Part shown: positions 16,775 through 25,000 of the stretch, one piece after another
Numbering within the stretch: the first letter of the stretch is position 1
How the letters are laid out: each line of letters starts with the position of its first letter
Source: Ignavibacteria bacterium
GTDB taxonomy: Bacteria; Bacteroidota; Ignavibacteria; Kapaibacteriales; UBA4661
DNA: 29,375 nt
Direction of reading: 5' to 3'
Assembly: GCA_013298375.1 (NCBI GenBank)
Contig: JAAFHM010000008.1
Coordinates: 1 to 29,375 of the forward strand
Made by a program: the position numbers and the translations under genes
Notes under the pieces: generated by a model
What the model saw: only the letters and a program-made list of their open reading frames with translations
Database searches by the model: none
What the model was told of the DNA's origin: nothing

Positions 16775-17890
16775 CTATGCGGGATCTATTTCCTGTAAAA
16801 TAATAGAGGATTTTTTTTGAGTTTGAATGCCTTTGATTTTAACCTGTTCACCCCAATATTTTCTTACAATATCGCTAAGCCCCGTAGGTACCGTAATTGG
16901 GTGAGTTGTGTTATTTTCCATCTTTAGACGAATACGACTTTCATCCTGATTTGCGGCAAATAATCTTCCAGCTAATATAATAAAACCTTCGGTAGAGACT
17001 TCAGTTTCACGTACCTGAGTAATTACAGGCAGGGAAGAAATATCTTCTCTTTTCCGCGTAAATTGAATATCCTTTTGATTACCATTCCTAACGATTGATA
17101 ACCCAACAAGGCTAATATCTTTGCCATCTGGGGCTAGATCTCTTGACAAACTTACAAAGTTCGTAAAGTACGTTTCATCAGGAATTTTTTCTTTTAATGC
17201 TTGGAAATCTGCACTATTTACGAGACCAATATTTTCAACAATATCATCAATAATATCAATTTTGGGGCTGAAATCTGCTATTGCAAATTGGTCTTGCAAA
17301 CCCAACCGAATAGTAAACGCCATACTTGCAGCTCTTGGGACGGAGATATACGGTTGAAAGTTTGTTTTGATGTCATTGCCGATTCTTCCACTTGTTCTAA
17401 ATGGCTTACCAAGTTTGCGCTCAGCCGTTCTAAATGTTATATCTTCCAATAAAGAGATCTTCTTGAAAACTAATTCAGATTTTGCCACTCCGTACCCGAC
17501 ACCGGGTCCAGCAAAAACTAATTGCAATTCTGTTGGTTCTAATGCAATACCGTGTAATGATAAGTGCCGCTGAAAATGGACATCTTCCAGTAAATTTCTT
17601 AATTCTTCGGCAATTTCTGTCGGCGGCTCACCTGATAAAGCAAGACAAATCATTTTTTCGGCTTGAACCAATTCTGAGCAATTTAAGGCTAATGAAGCCG
17701 CACTTTTCAGGAGAACAGAAACAGAAGGTTCCCCAATATGTTGTTCGTAGGCAAGTAAAGCCGCTTCTTTTTCCAATTCAAATGCTTGAAAAAAATAACT
17801 CTTGGCTCCATCAACATTGCCTTGAAACTTTTTGATAAAAGCTCTATCAGCATATTCGATTGCTTGAGTATGTAATTTTTGAATTGTCAT
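16775..17890 (-). CDS. Conserved protein of unknown function, TPR-like N-terminus and beta-rich C-terminus (second gene of coupled pair)
   Basis: I cannot name this 371-residue protein. Residues 1-100 are helical with a TPR/MIT-like pattern (AIEYADRAFIKKFQGNVDGAKSYF, then LKSAASLALNCSELVQAEKM). A central domain (about 105-285) carries well-conserved-looking stretches: GIALEPTELQLVFAGPGVGYG, FRTAERKLGKPFR, SVPRAASMAFTIRLG, IPDETYFTNFVSLSRDLAPDG and LVGLSIVRNG. Residues about 300-371 look like a small beta-barrel (ILAGRLFAANQDESRIRLKM, ITVPTGLSDIVRKYWG, VKIKGIQ). No signal or membrane helix is present. Its ATG overlaps the stop of the 176-residue gene (ATGA), implying translational coupling and a shared task. 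The region is visibly more AT-rich than its neighbours. I recall similar uncharacterised proteins in unrelated bacteria, always without a function. Confidence 0.85.
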   Translation of the reverse strand: MTIQKLHTQAIEYADRAFIKKFQGNVDGAKSYFFQAFELEKEAALLAYEQHIGEPSVSVLLKSAASLALNCSELVQAEKMICLALSGEPPTEIAEELRNLLEDVHFQRHLSLHGIALEPTELQLVFAGPGVGYGVAKSELVFKKISLLEDITFRTAERKLGKPFRTSGRIGNDIKTNFQPYISVPRAASMAFTIRLGLQDQFAIADFSPKIDIIDDIVENIGLVNSADFQALKEKIPDETYFTNFVSLSRDLAPDGKDISLVGLSIVRNGNQKDIQFTRKREDISSLPVITQVRETEVSTEGFIILAGRLFAANQDESRIRLKMENNTTHPITVPTGLSDIVRKYWGEQVKIKGIQTQKKSSIILQEIDPA

Positions 17891-18417
17891 CTTTTTTCAC
17901 CAAATTTCGCGGTTGGACGACTAAATTCTACAATCCCAATATAAGCAGGCAAGCCTGAACTATCCGACAAATTTGTTTGCTGCAATTTAATTGTGTATCG
18001 ACGGTTAATCTCTTTGCTACCGCCTTCAAAAATCCCTGAGATTTCTAAACGAGCTTTATGTTGAAACAGCATATCGTCTTTATCTCCCAACCAATAGTCA
18101 AAGCCATTTTTCCTTGCTGATTTTTCAATGACCGTATAATTGGTGAGTTTGAGAGCGAGTAAAATCGCAATACAAACTGCACCTTGTTCGGTAGCGTCAA
18201 CCTGATCTGCCCACGTTCTCTCAAGTTGTTCTGTGTAAATGTCTGTCCATACCAAAGTACAACTCTTTGGTGCATCACCAGACACGAGGAATTCTGTGCC
18301 ATGAGGACTATGGCTTTGACGTGTTAAACACACAACACAGCCTTCATACAAATAATTGCCTGCTACTGGCGATACTCCCGGCAGTCCACTGGTTATTTCA
18401 TGGAGATTTAATGTCAT
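17887..18417 (-). CDS. Conserved protein of unknown function, possible degenerate nuclease-like fold (first gene of coupled pair)
   Basis: This 176-residue soluble protein is unknown to me by name. After a divergent N-terminal half it has a compact core: ATEQGAVCIAILLALKL (helix with E77), YTVIEKSARKNGFDYWLG (strand ending at D107), ARLEISGI (strand with E125), a basic RRYTIKLQQT segment, and SGLPAYIGIVEFSRPTA as a buried strand. The helix-Glu, strand-Asp, strand-Glu order recalls the PD-(D/E)XK core, but the expected lysine two residues after E125 is serine. Nuclease activity is therefore doubtful and the resemblance speculative. The stop overlaps the start of the 371-residue gene by 4 bases. 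A weak AAAGA precedes the ATG at 18417. Confidence 0.85.
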   Translation of the reverse strand: MTLNLHEITSGLPGVSPVAGNYLYEGCVVCLTRQSHSPHGTEFLVSGDAPKSCTLVWTDIYTEQLERTWADQVDATEQGAVCIAILLALKLTNYTVIEKSARKNGFDYWLGDKDDMLFQHKARLEISGIFEGGSKEINRRYTIKLQQTNLSDSSGLPAYIGIVEFSRPTAKFGEKR

Positions 18418-18492
18418 TCTTTAGCGCAGAAGAATAGATCTGAACCCAGTCCAGAAAATAATTGTTTGAAGTTGAAGTGAAGATACCAGAGA

Positions 18493-19062
18493 TCAAGAGC
18501 CAATATAAAGAGTTATAACCCTAACCCATTGTTGATTAGGCGGGGGATACGTCCGATATGCCCATCCAAACAATACTCGGTTCTGCACTCCTGCCCCAAC
18601 ATGAACGTGGTGTTGAGCCATCCCTGCATTAACAGGCCAACCTCGCAGTGCACCAGATCCAAAATTAATTCCTGTAAATGCTTGTGGTAACCGAATCGGA
18701 GCGCCTGGATAGCCCGGGTGTGGCACACCCTGTCCGAAAGCGCCTGAGGCTGTCATTGCATTCATAGTACCGCCATTCATCCCTTGCGCTGGCACTCCCA
18801 CGACATGGCGAGTAATGGTGGGGTGCCCGTGTATCCGATATGTAATTGTGGTTCCTGGAGGTTGCCGTGGAGCACGGACCATACGCAGATTTGCACAGCG
18901 TTGGCACCTAGTTCTACCGCCCCCGGGTCCGTAAAGAGTGACAGGGGAAATTGGATACCCACCAGCGATAACTGGAGTTGTCGGGGGAGGGATCCTACTG
19001 AAGAAATGCCCCCCGCAATCGTTGCAAATATACTCATCTATTGACCTTCTGTACCATGGCAT
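18493..19062 (-). CDS. Zinc-ribbon protein of unknown function with Gly/Pro-rich body
   Basis: The 189-residue protein starts MPWYRRSIDEYICNDCGGHFF (residues 1-21). C13/C16 and C53/C56 (CQRCANLR) form a split four-cysteine zinc ribbon with a 36-residue insertion of Pro/Gly-rich sequence. The rest is unusual: low-complexity Gly/Pro/Met/His stretches (VPAQGMNGGTMNAMTASG, HPGYPGAPIRLP), then GMAQHHVHVGAGVQ and a hydrophobic end RVITLYIGS. I recognise no family beyond the ribbon. A perfect AAGGAGG (19068-19074) lies 5 bases before the ATG. It is 75 bases upstream of the coupled pair on the same strand and may belong with it. Base composition is GC-richer than the pair, so the three need not share an origin. 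Confidence 0.7.
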   Translation of the reverse strand: MPWYRRSIDEYICNDCGGHFFSRIPPPTTPVIAGGYPISPVTLYGPGGGRTRCQRCANLRMVRAPRQPPGTTITYRIHGHPTITRHVVGVPAQGMNGGTMNAMTASGAFGQGVPHPGYPGAPIRLPQAFTGINFGSGALRGWPVNAGMAQHHVHVGAGVQNRVLFGWAYRTYPPPNQQWVRVITLYIGS

Positions 19063-19067
19063 GATTG

Positions 19068-19074
19068 CCTCCTT
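19068..19074 (-). promoter_or_regulatory. Perfect Shine-Dalgarno before the zinc-ribbon gene
   Basis: AAGGAGG on the minus strand, 5 bases before the ATG at 19062, is the strongest ribosome-binding site in the window. It fixes the start of the zinc-ribbon gene and contrasts with the weak or absent sites of most neighbours. Confidence 0.85.
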
Positions 19075-19186
19075 GTTTTAATGAATGGGTCTTGTTTGTT
19101 TCTCAATGACTTACCGAAATAAGCAAAACTACCTTTTTATGCAAGCATTATTTATCAAGGCATTACAAGCATATATGTTTCAATTC

Positions 19187-19912
19187 TCACTTCCCCTCTG
19201 CCGGAGCCGATTTCCCGCGAATCCGCATATTGAGAAGTTCCACCAAAAACGAAAACGCCATCGCAAAGTAAATGTATCCTTTCGGAACTTCAACGTGGAA
19301 ACTCTCTGCCACGAGCAGAAATCCAACGAGCATCAGGAACGAAAGTGCCAGCATTTTCATGGTCGGATTGCGCTCAATAAATTCGCTAATAGCGCCGGCA
19401 AAAATGAGCATCACAATCAGTGACACAATCACTGCTGCCATCATTACGGGAATTTGATTCGATAAGCCAATAGCAGTCAGTACGGAATCAAACGAAAAAA
19501 CAATATCCAGAATAACGACTTGGAGAATAACGCCCACAAGCGTTGAGCGGTTTTTCATACTTCCGGCGGCATCGTGGTCGGTCATGCTATCGTGAATTTC
19601 TCGTGTCGTCTTTGCCATGAGGAAAAGACCGCCGCCAAACAGTACCAAATCACGCCCCGTCACACCATGCTCCATCACCGTAAACAGTGGAGCAGTCATG
19701 CCGACCATGTAGGACAAAAATGATAGCAAAATCAGGCGAAACACCAGCGCCAGCCCCAAACCGATAAACCGTGCTTGCTTGCGTTGCGCCTCCGGCAGAC
19801 GATTCACAACGATTGAGATAAAAATCACATTGTCAATGCCCAAAACGATTTCCATAACCGAGAGCATCAAAAAACTCAGCCATGCGGCGGGCGAAGTAAG
19901 TAGTTCCATCAT
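19187..19912 (-). CDS. terC: TerC-family integral membrane protein
   Basis: The 241-residue protein has about seven membrane helices and the two signature acidic motifs of TerC: EIVLGIDNVIFISIV (about 21-35, with D27) and DIVFSFDSVLTAIGL in the fifth helix. The loop NRLPEAQRKQARFIGLGLALVFRL is also typical. TerC proteins are metal-related membrane proteins; in B. subtilis homologues are linked to manganese export and to metal loading of secreted enzymes. Either Met1 (19912) or Met2 (19909) may be the start. It follows the small membrane gene at 19934-20473 by 21 bases. TerD genes lie about 15 kb away in this window, but not in the same transcript. Confidence 0.94.
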   Translation of the reverse strand: MMELLTSPAAWLSFLMLSVMEIVLGIDNVIFISIVVNRLPEAQRKQARFIGLGLALVFRLILLSFLSYMVGMTAPLFTVMEHGVTGRDLVLFGGGLFLMAKTTREIHDSMTDHDAAGSMKNRSTLVGVILQVVILDIVFSFDSVLTAIGLSNQIPVMMAAVIVSLIVMLIFAGAISEFIERNPTMKMLALSFLMLVGFLLVAESFHVEVPKGYIYFAMAFSFLVELLNMRIRGKSAPAEGK

Positions 19913-19933
19913 AAGCGATTGAAGGTGAAATGG

Positions 19934-20473
19934 TTAATGCTGCTTAAATTCTGCGAGAAAATAGGTTTTGCCATAATCTTTCAAAAAGTCGAGCAAGATA
20001 AACAAACTTATGCCCGTGAGCAAGAGACAGGCTGCGAAAATGTATTTTTCGTTTTGATTCGTATCAAGGAATTTCGAGGGCATTTTCACCAGCAGTGTTC
20101 CGATTTCCATAAACAAACCCACCAGAAGCAGTCCCATCCCGTTTTGATGAGCAATTTCGTTCAAATATTCCTGCGTATGACTCGTTTCCTCAGCCGCAAT
20201 TCTTTCGCCGACGCGGTGCGCCATTTTACGCAGTGTTTCGCGCTCTTCCAAAAACACTCCGGCGGCGACTAAAATGCCTCCAACGCCGTCAATCAAGCCC
20301 TCCATGTCCTCCAGCATTGCATCGGTCGGCTGGGTTGTCCAAAAACCTTGTAAAAAGTTCCATTGCGTTTGGAGCATTGGGATTGCGCCCAGCGACAGCG
20401 CCAAAGCGAAGCCAATCAGCACCGGACGCGAGGTCAGGAGCAGAAACAGGCGGTTCAAGAGGTTCGTAATCAT
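19934..20473 (-). CDS. Multi-pass membrane protein of unknown function
   Basis: From the ATG at 20473 the protein has 179 residues and about four membrane segments: about 15-33 (SRPVLIGFALALSLGAIP), 62-75 (DGVGGILVAAGVFL), 112-130 (GMGLLLVGLFMEIGTLLV) and 144-163 (YIFAACLLLTGISLFILL). Between helices two and three is a charged helical loop (EERETLRKMAHRVGERIAAEE). A TTG 45 bases upstream would extend the frame but adds a His/Ser-rich stretch unlike a membrane N-terminus. I recognise no family. Tight linkage to terC (21-base gap) suggests one transcript and perhaps a shared membrane role, but that is only context. Confidence 0.75.
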   Translation of the reverse strand: MITNLLNRLFLLLTSRPVLIGFALALSLGAIPMLQTQWNFLQGFWTTQPTDAMLEDMEGLIDGVGGILVAAGVFLEERETLRKMAHRVGERIAAEETSHTQEYLNEIAHQNGMGLLLVGLFMEIGTLLVKMPSKFLDTNQNEKYIFAACLLLTGISLFILLDFLKDYGKTYFLAEFKQH

Positions 20474-20575
20474 GGCTTTTTGTGAAAAGAGTATGGAACT
20501 ATCGTGATAATGCGGCAATATCGCAATTCAAGCGCAAACGCGCAAAGAGAATCGGCAACACATCATCGCCAGCTT

Positions 20576-21157
20576 TTATGCAACATCCTCACGGAAATAT
20601 ACCGCCGAATGAACCGCCATATCATGCAGCGCTTGGCGTTGCGCACCAATCGCCATCAGGCAACCGCACGTTATCAAAAAACTCACAATAGAGCCGAGCA
20701 TCGCCGTTAAAGGAAAAAGCGCCAGCCCGTAAGCCACGTATTTCAATGCCCAACGGCGTAAAAGCAGTGCTTTGGTAGCGGGAGCGCCTTCGTCGCTTCC
20801 AATGGCAATTCCCATCAAACGTTTGCCCGGAGAAGCATTGGTCAGGAGTTCGCTTAGGCTGTACAGTACCATAACGAGATTGTTCAATATCGTCAACATC
20901 CCAAGCATTCCGGGATTGATATTCAGCGATTTGAACATTTCTTCTGCCTCGTCGTCGGAGGAATCGGTGTCGCTAAAGATACTGAGTTCGGTATCGTCGT
21001 CTAAATTCAGCACGTGCAGAAGTTTTGTGCCGACGGTAAAAGCGAGAATTGTGGTGACGATGGCAACAATCAAGCCGTCCAGCAACGTCGCTGCAAAGCG
21101 TCGTCCAAAGCCAACGCGCTCCGGTTGGTCGTAATATTGTTCAGCAAAAGTGTTCAT
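20576..21157 (-). CDS. RDD-family membrane protein
   Basis: The 193-residue protein carries the RDD pattern. GFGRRFAATLLDGLIVAIV in the first helix gives the Arg and Asp. NASPGKRLMGIAIG (108-120) follows the second helix, and QRQALHDMAVHSAVYF near the end supplies the second conserved Asp. RDD proteins are small membrane proteins proposed to act in ion transport or envelope functions; the function is not known in detail. The loop between helices one and two is strikingly acidic (52-72, SIFSDTDSSDDEAEEMF). It lies about 100 bases upstream of the previous gene on the same strand. Confidence 0.88.
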   Translation of the reverse strand: MNTFAEQYYDQPERVGFGRRFAATLLDGLIVAIVTTILAFTVGTKLLHVLNLDDDTELSIFSDTDSSDDEAEEMFKSLNINPGMLGMLTILNNLVMVLYSLSELLTNASPGKRLMGIAIGSDEGAPATKALLLRRWALKYVAYGLALFPLTAMLGSIVSFLITCGCLMAIGAQRQALHDMAVHSAVYFREDVA

Positions 21158-21210
21158 AGTTTGGGAGAATACGTTCAGGAAAAAGTGTCACTGGTCAAGT
21201 CTCGAAAAAT

Positions 21211-21311
21211 TATCCACGAATCGCACGAATCCTCACGAATAACAAGGTTTGAACGGATTATTGCTCAAAAAAATGCTCTTGATTCGTGTCAATTTGTGTG
21301 ATTCGTGGACA
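21211..21311. repeat. Foldback element with 30-bp imperfect inverted repeats (MITE/REP-like)
   Basis: The left arm 21211-21242 (TATCCACGAATCGCACGAAT then CCTCACGAATAA) is matched by the reverse complement of the right arm 21279-21311 at about 25 of 32 positions. Roughly 36 unrelated bases lie between the arms. Each arm contains a CACGAAT unit repeated three times at 9-10 base spacing. It fills most of the gap between the RDD gene and the next gene. No open frame is inside. Such ACGAAT-rich foldbacks are typical of dispersed non-coding repeats; copy number cannot be seen from one window. Confidence 0.75.
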
Positions 21312-21334
21312 TTGTTGATAACATATCCGACCAG

Positions 21335-21859
21335 TTACGAAAAGGTTTCGTCTTCATCGTTTTGGTTATTGCGTCCGAAGGATTGTTTTGCTTCCCAGCT
21401 TTCGCCGCCGCAGGGCGTGTAGGTCAGGCTGACGTGTTCGTCCAAGAGTTTGCAAAAATGCCCTGTTTCGTCGAAATGGCGGCATTTTGCGCACAGCGTA
21501 TTTGCTTCCAAGACCTGTGTTTGCGCCTTGAAGCGCTGGTATTGCATAAAAGCGGGATAGACGACGATGAGCCATATTGCACCCAAACCCACCAGCCAAT
21601 ACTCATGGAGACGAAAGCGCTCGAACAAGTACCACATCAAGGGCATCAACACTGCGAGTTTGAGCAGTATCCACGTCAGAATCGAACCAACCGTGATCTC
21701 AGGCGTTGCTTCGGGCTTGTAGTTCGGAAAAAGATGCGGATACAACTCGCGTTCGTCCAGCGACCGCGCCGAACTTGGCTGAGAGATGACGGGGAGATTC
21801 GTCAAGCCGCGCATTTCCAGCAATTTGAAGCGCAAGGTGTGATACAGTCGTTGTAGCAT
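21335..21859 (-). CDS. Two-helix membrane protein with cytosolic four-cysteine cluster, unknown function
   Basis: The 174-residue protein has a soluble N-terminal about 55 residues, two membrane helices (about 57-79 and 87-105), a linker helix (MQYQRFKAQTQVLEANT) and a C-terminal cysteine module. The cysteines are C123-x2-C126-x9-C136-x13-C150 in CAKCRHFDETGHFC and TPCGGESWE. The spacing suggests a bound zinc ion or an iron-sulfur cluster on the same side as the N-terminus. I recognise no named family. The ATG at 21859 faces uvrA divergently across 188 bases. A long open frame on the other strand at 21305-21856 is a shadow. Confidence 0.78.
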   Translation of the reverse strand: MLQRLYHTLRFKLLEMRGLTNLPVISQPSSARSLDERELYPHLFPNYKPEATPEITVGSILTWILLKLAVLMPLMWYLFERFRLHEYWLVGLGAIWLIVVYPAFMQYQRFKAQTQVLEANTLCAKCRHFDETGHFCKLLDEHVSLTYTPCGGESWEAKQSFGRNNQNDEDETFS

Positions 21860-21877
21860 AAAAATTCACAAAATGTT

Positions 21878-21912
21878 ATTTCGTTGTTGACGAAATGCCG
21901 ATTTTTTGGCAT
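21878..21912. promoter_or_regulatory. Overlapping hairpins between the membrane gene and uvrA
   Basis: Two adjacent inverted repeats share a base or two: ATTTCGT-tgttg-ACGAAAT (21878-21896) and ATGCC-gattttttt-like loop-GGCAT (21895-21912). They lie in the divergent control region, about 135 bases before uvrA and 19 before the membrane gene. They could be operator sites or an attenuating leader structure. I see no match to the E. coli LexA box. Confidence 0.3.
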
Positions 21913-22047
21913 CTTGCTTTCTTGTCAAGGCGTATTTTTTGTGTTCAGGAAGAGTAATTTACACAAAAACTCCCCCGAAGGCAAACGCCGACAAACAGTT
22001 GGCAGCGATAATTCCCACAACCTTGATTGTTAGTATCTTCTGGAGTA

Positions 22048-25000
22048 ATGGACATCACGCAAAATTATACGAAACCCGACGACCGCAACGCCTCTTTCCA
22101 CGACGATGGTATCCTTGAAAGCGAATTTTCGCACGTCATTGTGCGTGGCGCAAAGGAGCATAATCTGAAAAACGTCAGTGTGGATATTCCTCGTGAGCAA
22201 CTCGTTGTGATGACAGGGCTTTCCGGCTCTGGTAAATCCTCACTTGCATTTGATACGATTTATGCTGAGGGGCAACGGCGCTATGTCGAATCGCTTTCCC
22301 CCTACGCCCGCCAGTTTTTGGGTATGATGGAAAAGCCCGATGTTGACTCCATTGACGGGCTTTCACCTGCTATTTCGATTGAGCAAAAAACCGTTGGCTC
22401 AAACCCACGCTCCACCGTTGGCACGGTGACGGAAGTGTATGATTACGTGCGGCTGCTGTATTCAAAAATTGGCATTCAGCATTGCGTTGACCACCCCGAA
22501 ATGCCAGTGATTAAGCAGTCCTTCGACCAAATTATCGAAAGTATTATGGCTATCGGCACGGGGGCAAAACTCCACGTGCTTGCGCCCGTGGTACGCGGAC
22601 GAAAAGGGCATTACCGAGAGCAGTTCGACCAGTACCGCAAGCAAGGCTACACGCGGGTGCGGGTGGATGGGCGTTTGCAGGAAATTACCGAAGGAATGCA
22701 GCTTGCGCGGTATCAAATTCACACCATTGAGGTTGTCATAGACCGCATTGTGATTGCCGCCGACCAAGAGCAGCGCCTGCGCGATTCCTGCGCCTTGGCG
22801 ATGAAAATGGGCGAAGGTGTGCTAACGATTCTCACTGAAGAAAATGCGACTGCCGAAGACGGAAAAACAGGCGTTATCGGGCTTCCTTTGCGCCGTGAAC
22901 TCTTTTTTAGTCAGTCCAATGCTTGCCCCAAATGCCAGCGTTCATACGAACTTCTTGCGCCCAACGCATTTTCCTTCAATTCGCCATTTGGTGCGTGTCC
23001 TGCGTGTCAAGGATTGGGCGAAATTCGAGATTTTAACACGGCGCTATTTATGCCGGACAAGGCGGTTTCGCTCGAAGACGGCGGTATTGCACCGCTTGGC
23101 AAATTGCGCGATACGTGGATTTGGCGGCAAGTTGAGGCAGTCTGTAAAGAATTTGGCATCAAACTTTCCACACCCGTCGGCAAAATCAATGCAGAGGAAA
23201 TGCAGACGCTCTTGCGCGGCACCGGCTCACGGCTATTTTCGGTGGACTACAAGCTCTCAAGCGGGCGTGTGACCACGTACAAACAGCGTTTTTCCGGTAT
23301 CGTGGCGAATTTGCAAGACCAATACGAAAAAACAACCTCGACGGCGATTCGCGCCAATATCGAACAATATATGTCTGCCGTGCCTTGCGCCACCTGCAAC
23401 GGCGGACGTTTGAAGCCGGAGAGTTTGAATGTGCGCGTGGGCGGCAAGACCATCGGCGAAATCGGCGCACTCTCGGTCAGCGAAGCATTAGCGCACTTTC
23501 GCGCACTGCCACTGACGCAGCGCGAGGAGACGATTGCGCGACTTATTTTGCGGGAAATCACGACACGCCTGTCCTTTTTGCAGGAAGTGGGCTTGCAATA
23601 CTTGACTCTGAGCCGCACCGCACGGACGCTTTCGGGTGGCGAAGGGCAGCGCATACGGCTTGCATCCCAGATTGGTTCGCAGTTGACGGGCGTGATGTAT
23701 GTTCTCGATGAACCGAGTATTGGGCTGCATCAGCACGATAATCGCAAGTTGATTGGTTCGCTCAAAAGCCTCCGCGACTTGGGAAATACAGTCATTGTCG
23801 TCGAACACGACCGCGAAATGATTGAGGAAGCCGATTTTGTCATTGATTTGGGACCGAAAGCCGGGATTCATGGCGGCGAAATGATGTTTGCCGGAACACC
23901 CGATGAACTCATGCAGCAGACCGATTCCATCACGGCGGATTATCTGTCTGGGCGCAGGATTATTGCCAGCGACCGACCGCGCCGCCCAGGAAGCGATAAA
24001 TCACTTGTGCTGGAAAATGCGATTGGGAATAATTTGCAAGACGTGACGCTCCGCATCCCGCTTGAAACCTTTACGTGTATAACGGGAATGAGCGGAAGCG
24101 GCAAATCAACACTGGTCAACGACACGCTGTATCCAATTCTCTCGCGCCATTTCTACAATTCACTCACAGCACCTTTGCAGTACGGCGCAATCAAGGGTTT
24201 GGAGCATATTGACAAAGTAATTGAAATTGACCAATCGCCGATTGGACGAACTCCACGCTCAAATCCAGCGACCTACACGGGCTTGTTTACGCATATCCGC
24301 GATCTATTTTCGCAACTTCCCGAAGCGAATATTCGCGGTTACAAGCCCGGACGCTTTTCGTTCAATGTTGATTCTACCAAAGGCGGCGGGCGCTGCGAGG
24401 GCTGTGAAGGCGATGGGGTAAAAAAAATTGAGATGAATTTTCTACCCGACGTGTACGTTCCATGCGACGTTTGTACGGGTAAACGCTACAACACCGAAAC
24501 GCTGCAAGTCAAGTACAAAGGCAAATCCATTGCGGATGTGCTAGCAATGACGGTGGACGAGGCAGTAGGATTTTTCCGCGATATTCCCAAAATTGCACGG
24601 CAAGTCAATACGTTGCAGGAAGTCGGCTTGGGGTATATTCATATCGGACAGCAAGCAACGACGCTCTCCGGCGGTGAGGCGCAGCGCGTGAAACTTGCCA
24701 CCGAATTAGCAAAAACTTCTACCGGAAAAACGCTGTATATCCTTGACGAACCCACAACCGGTCTGCATTTCGAGGATGTAAATATTTTGCTGGAACTTCT
24801 GCATAAGTTGGTTGAAAAGAAAAATACGGTGGTCGTGATTGAACACAATTTGGATGTTATCAAGACCGCCGATTGGCTTATAGACTTGGGTCCCGAAGGC
24901 GGCAAGGGCGGAGGGCGCATTGTTGCTGAAGGTACGCCGGAGTACGTTGCCGAAAGCTATAAAGAGACCAGTAGTTATACGGGATTGTATTTGCAGGAAG

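Noticed and set aside
21305..21856. Plus-strand 183-codon open frame
   Set aside because: It lies antisense to the cysteine-cluster membrane gene, whose two helices and motif make biological sense.
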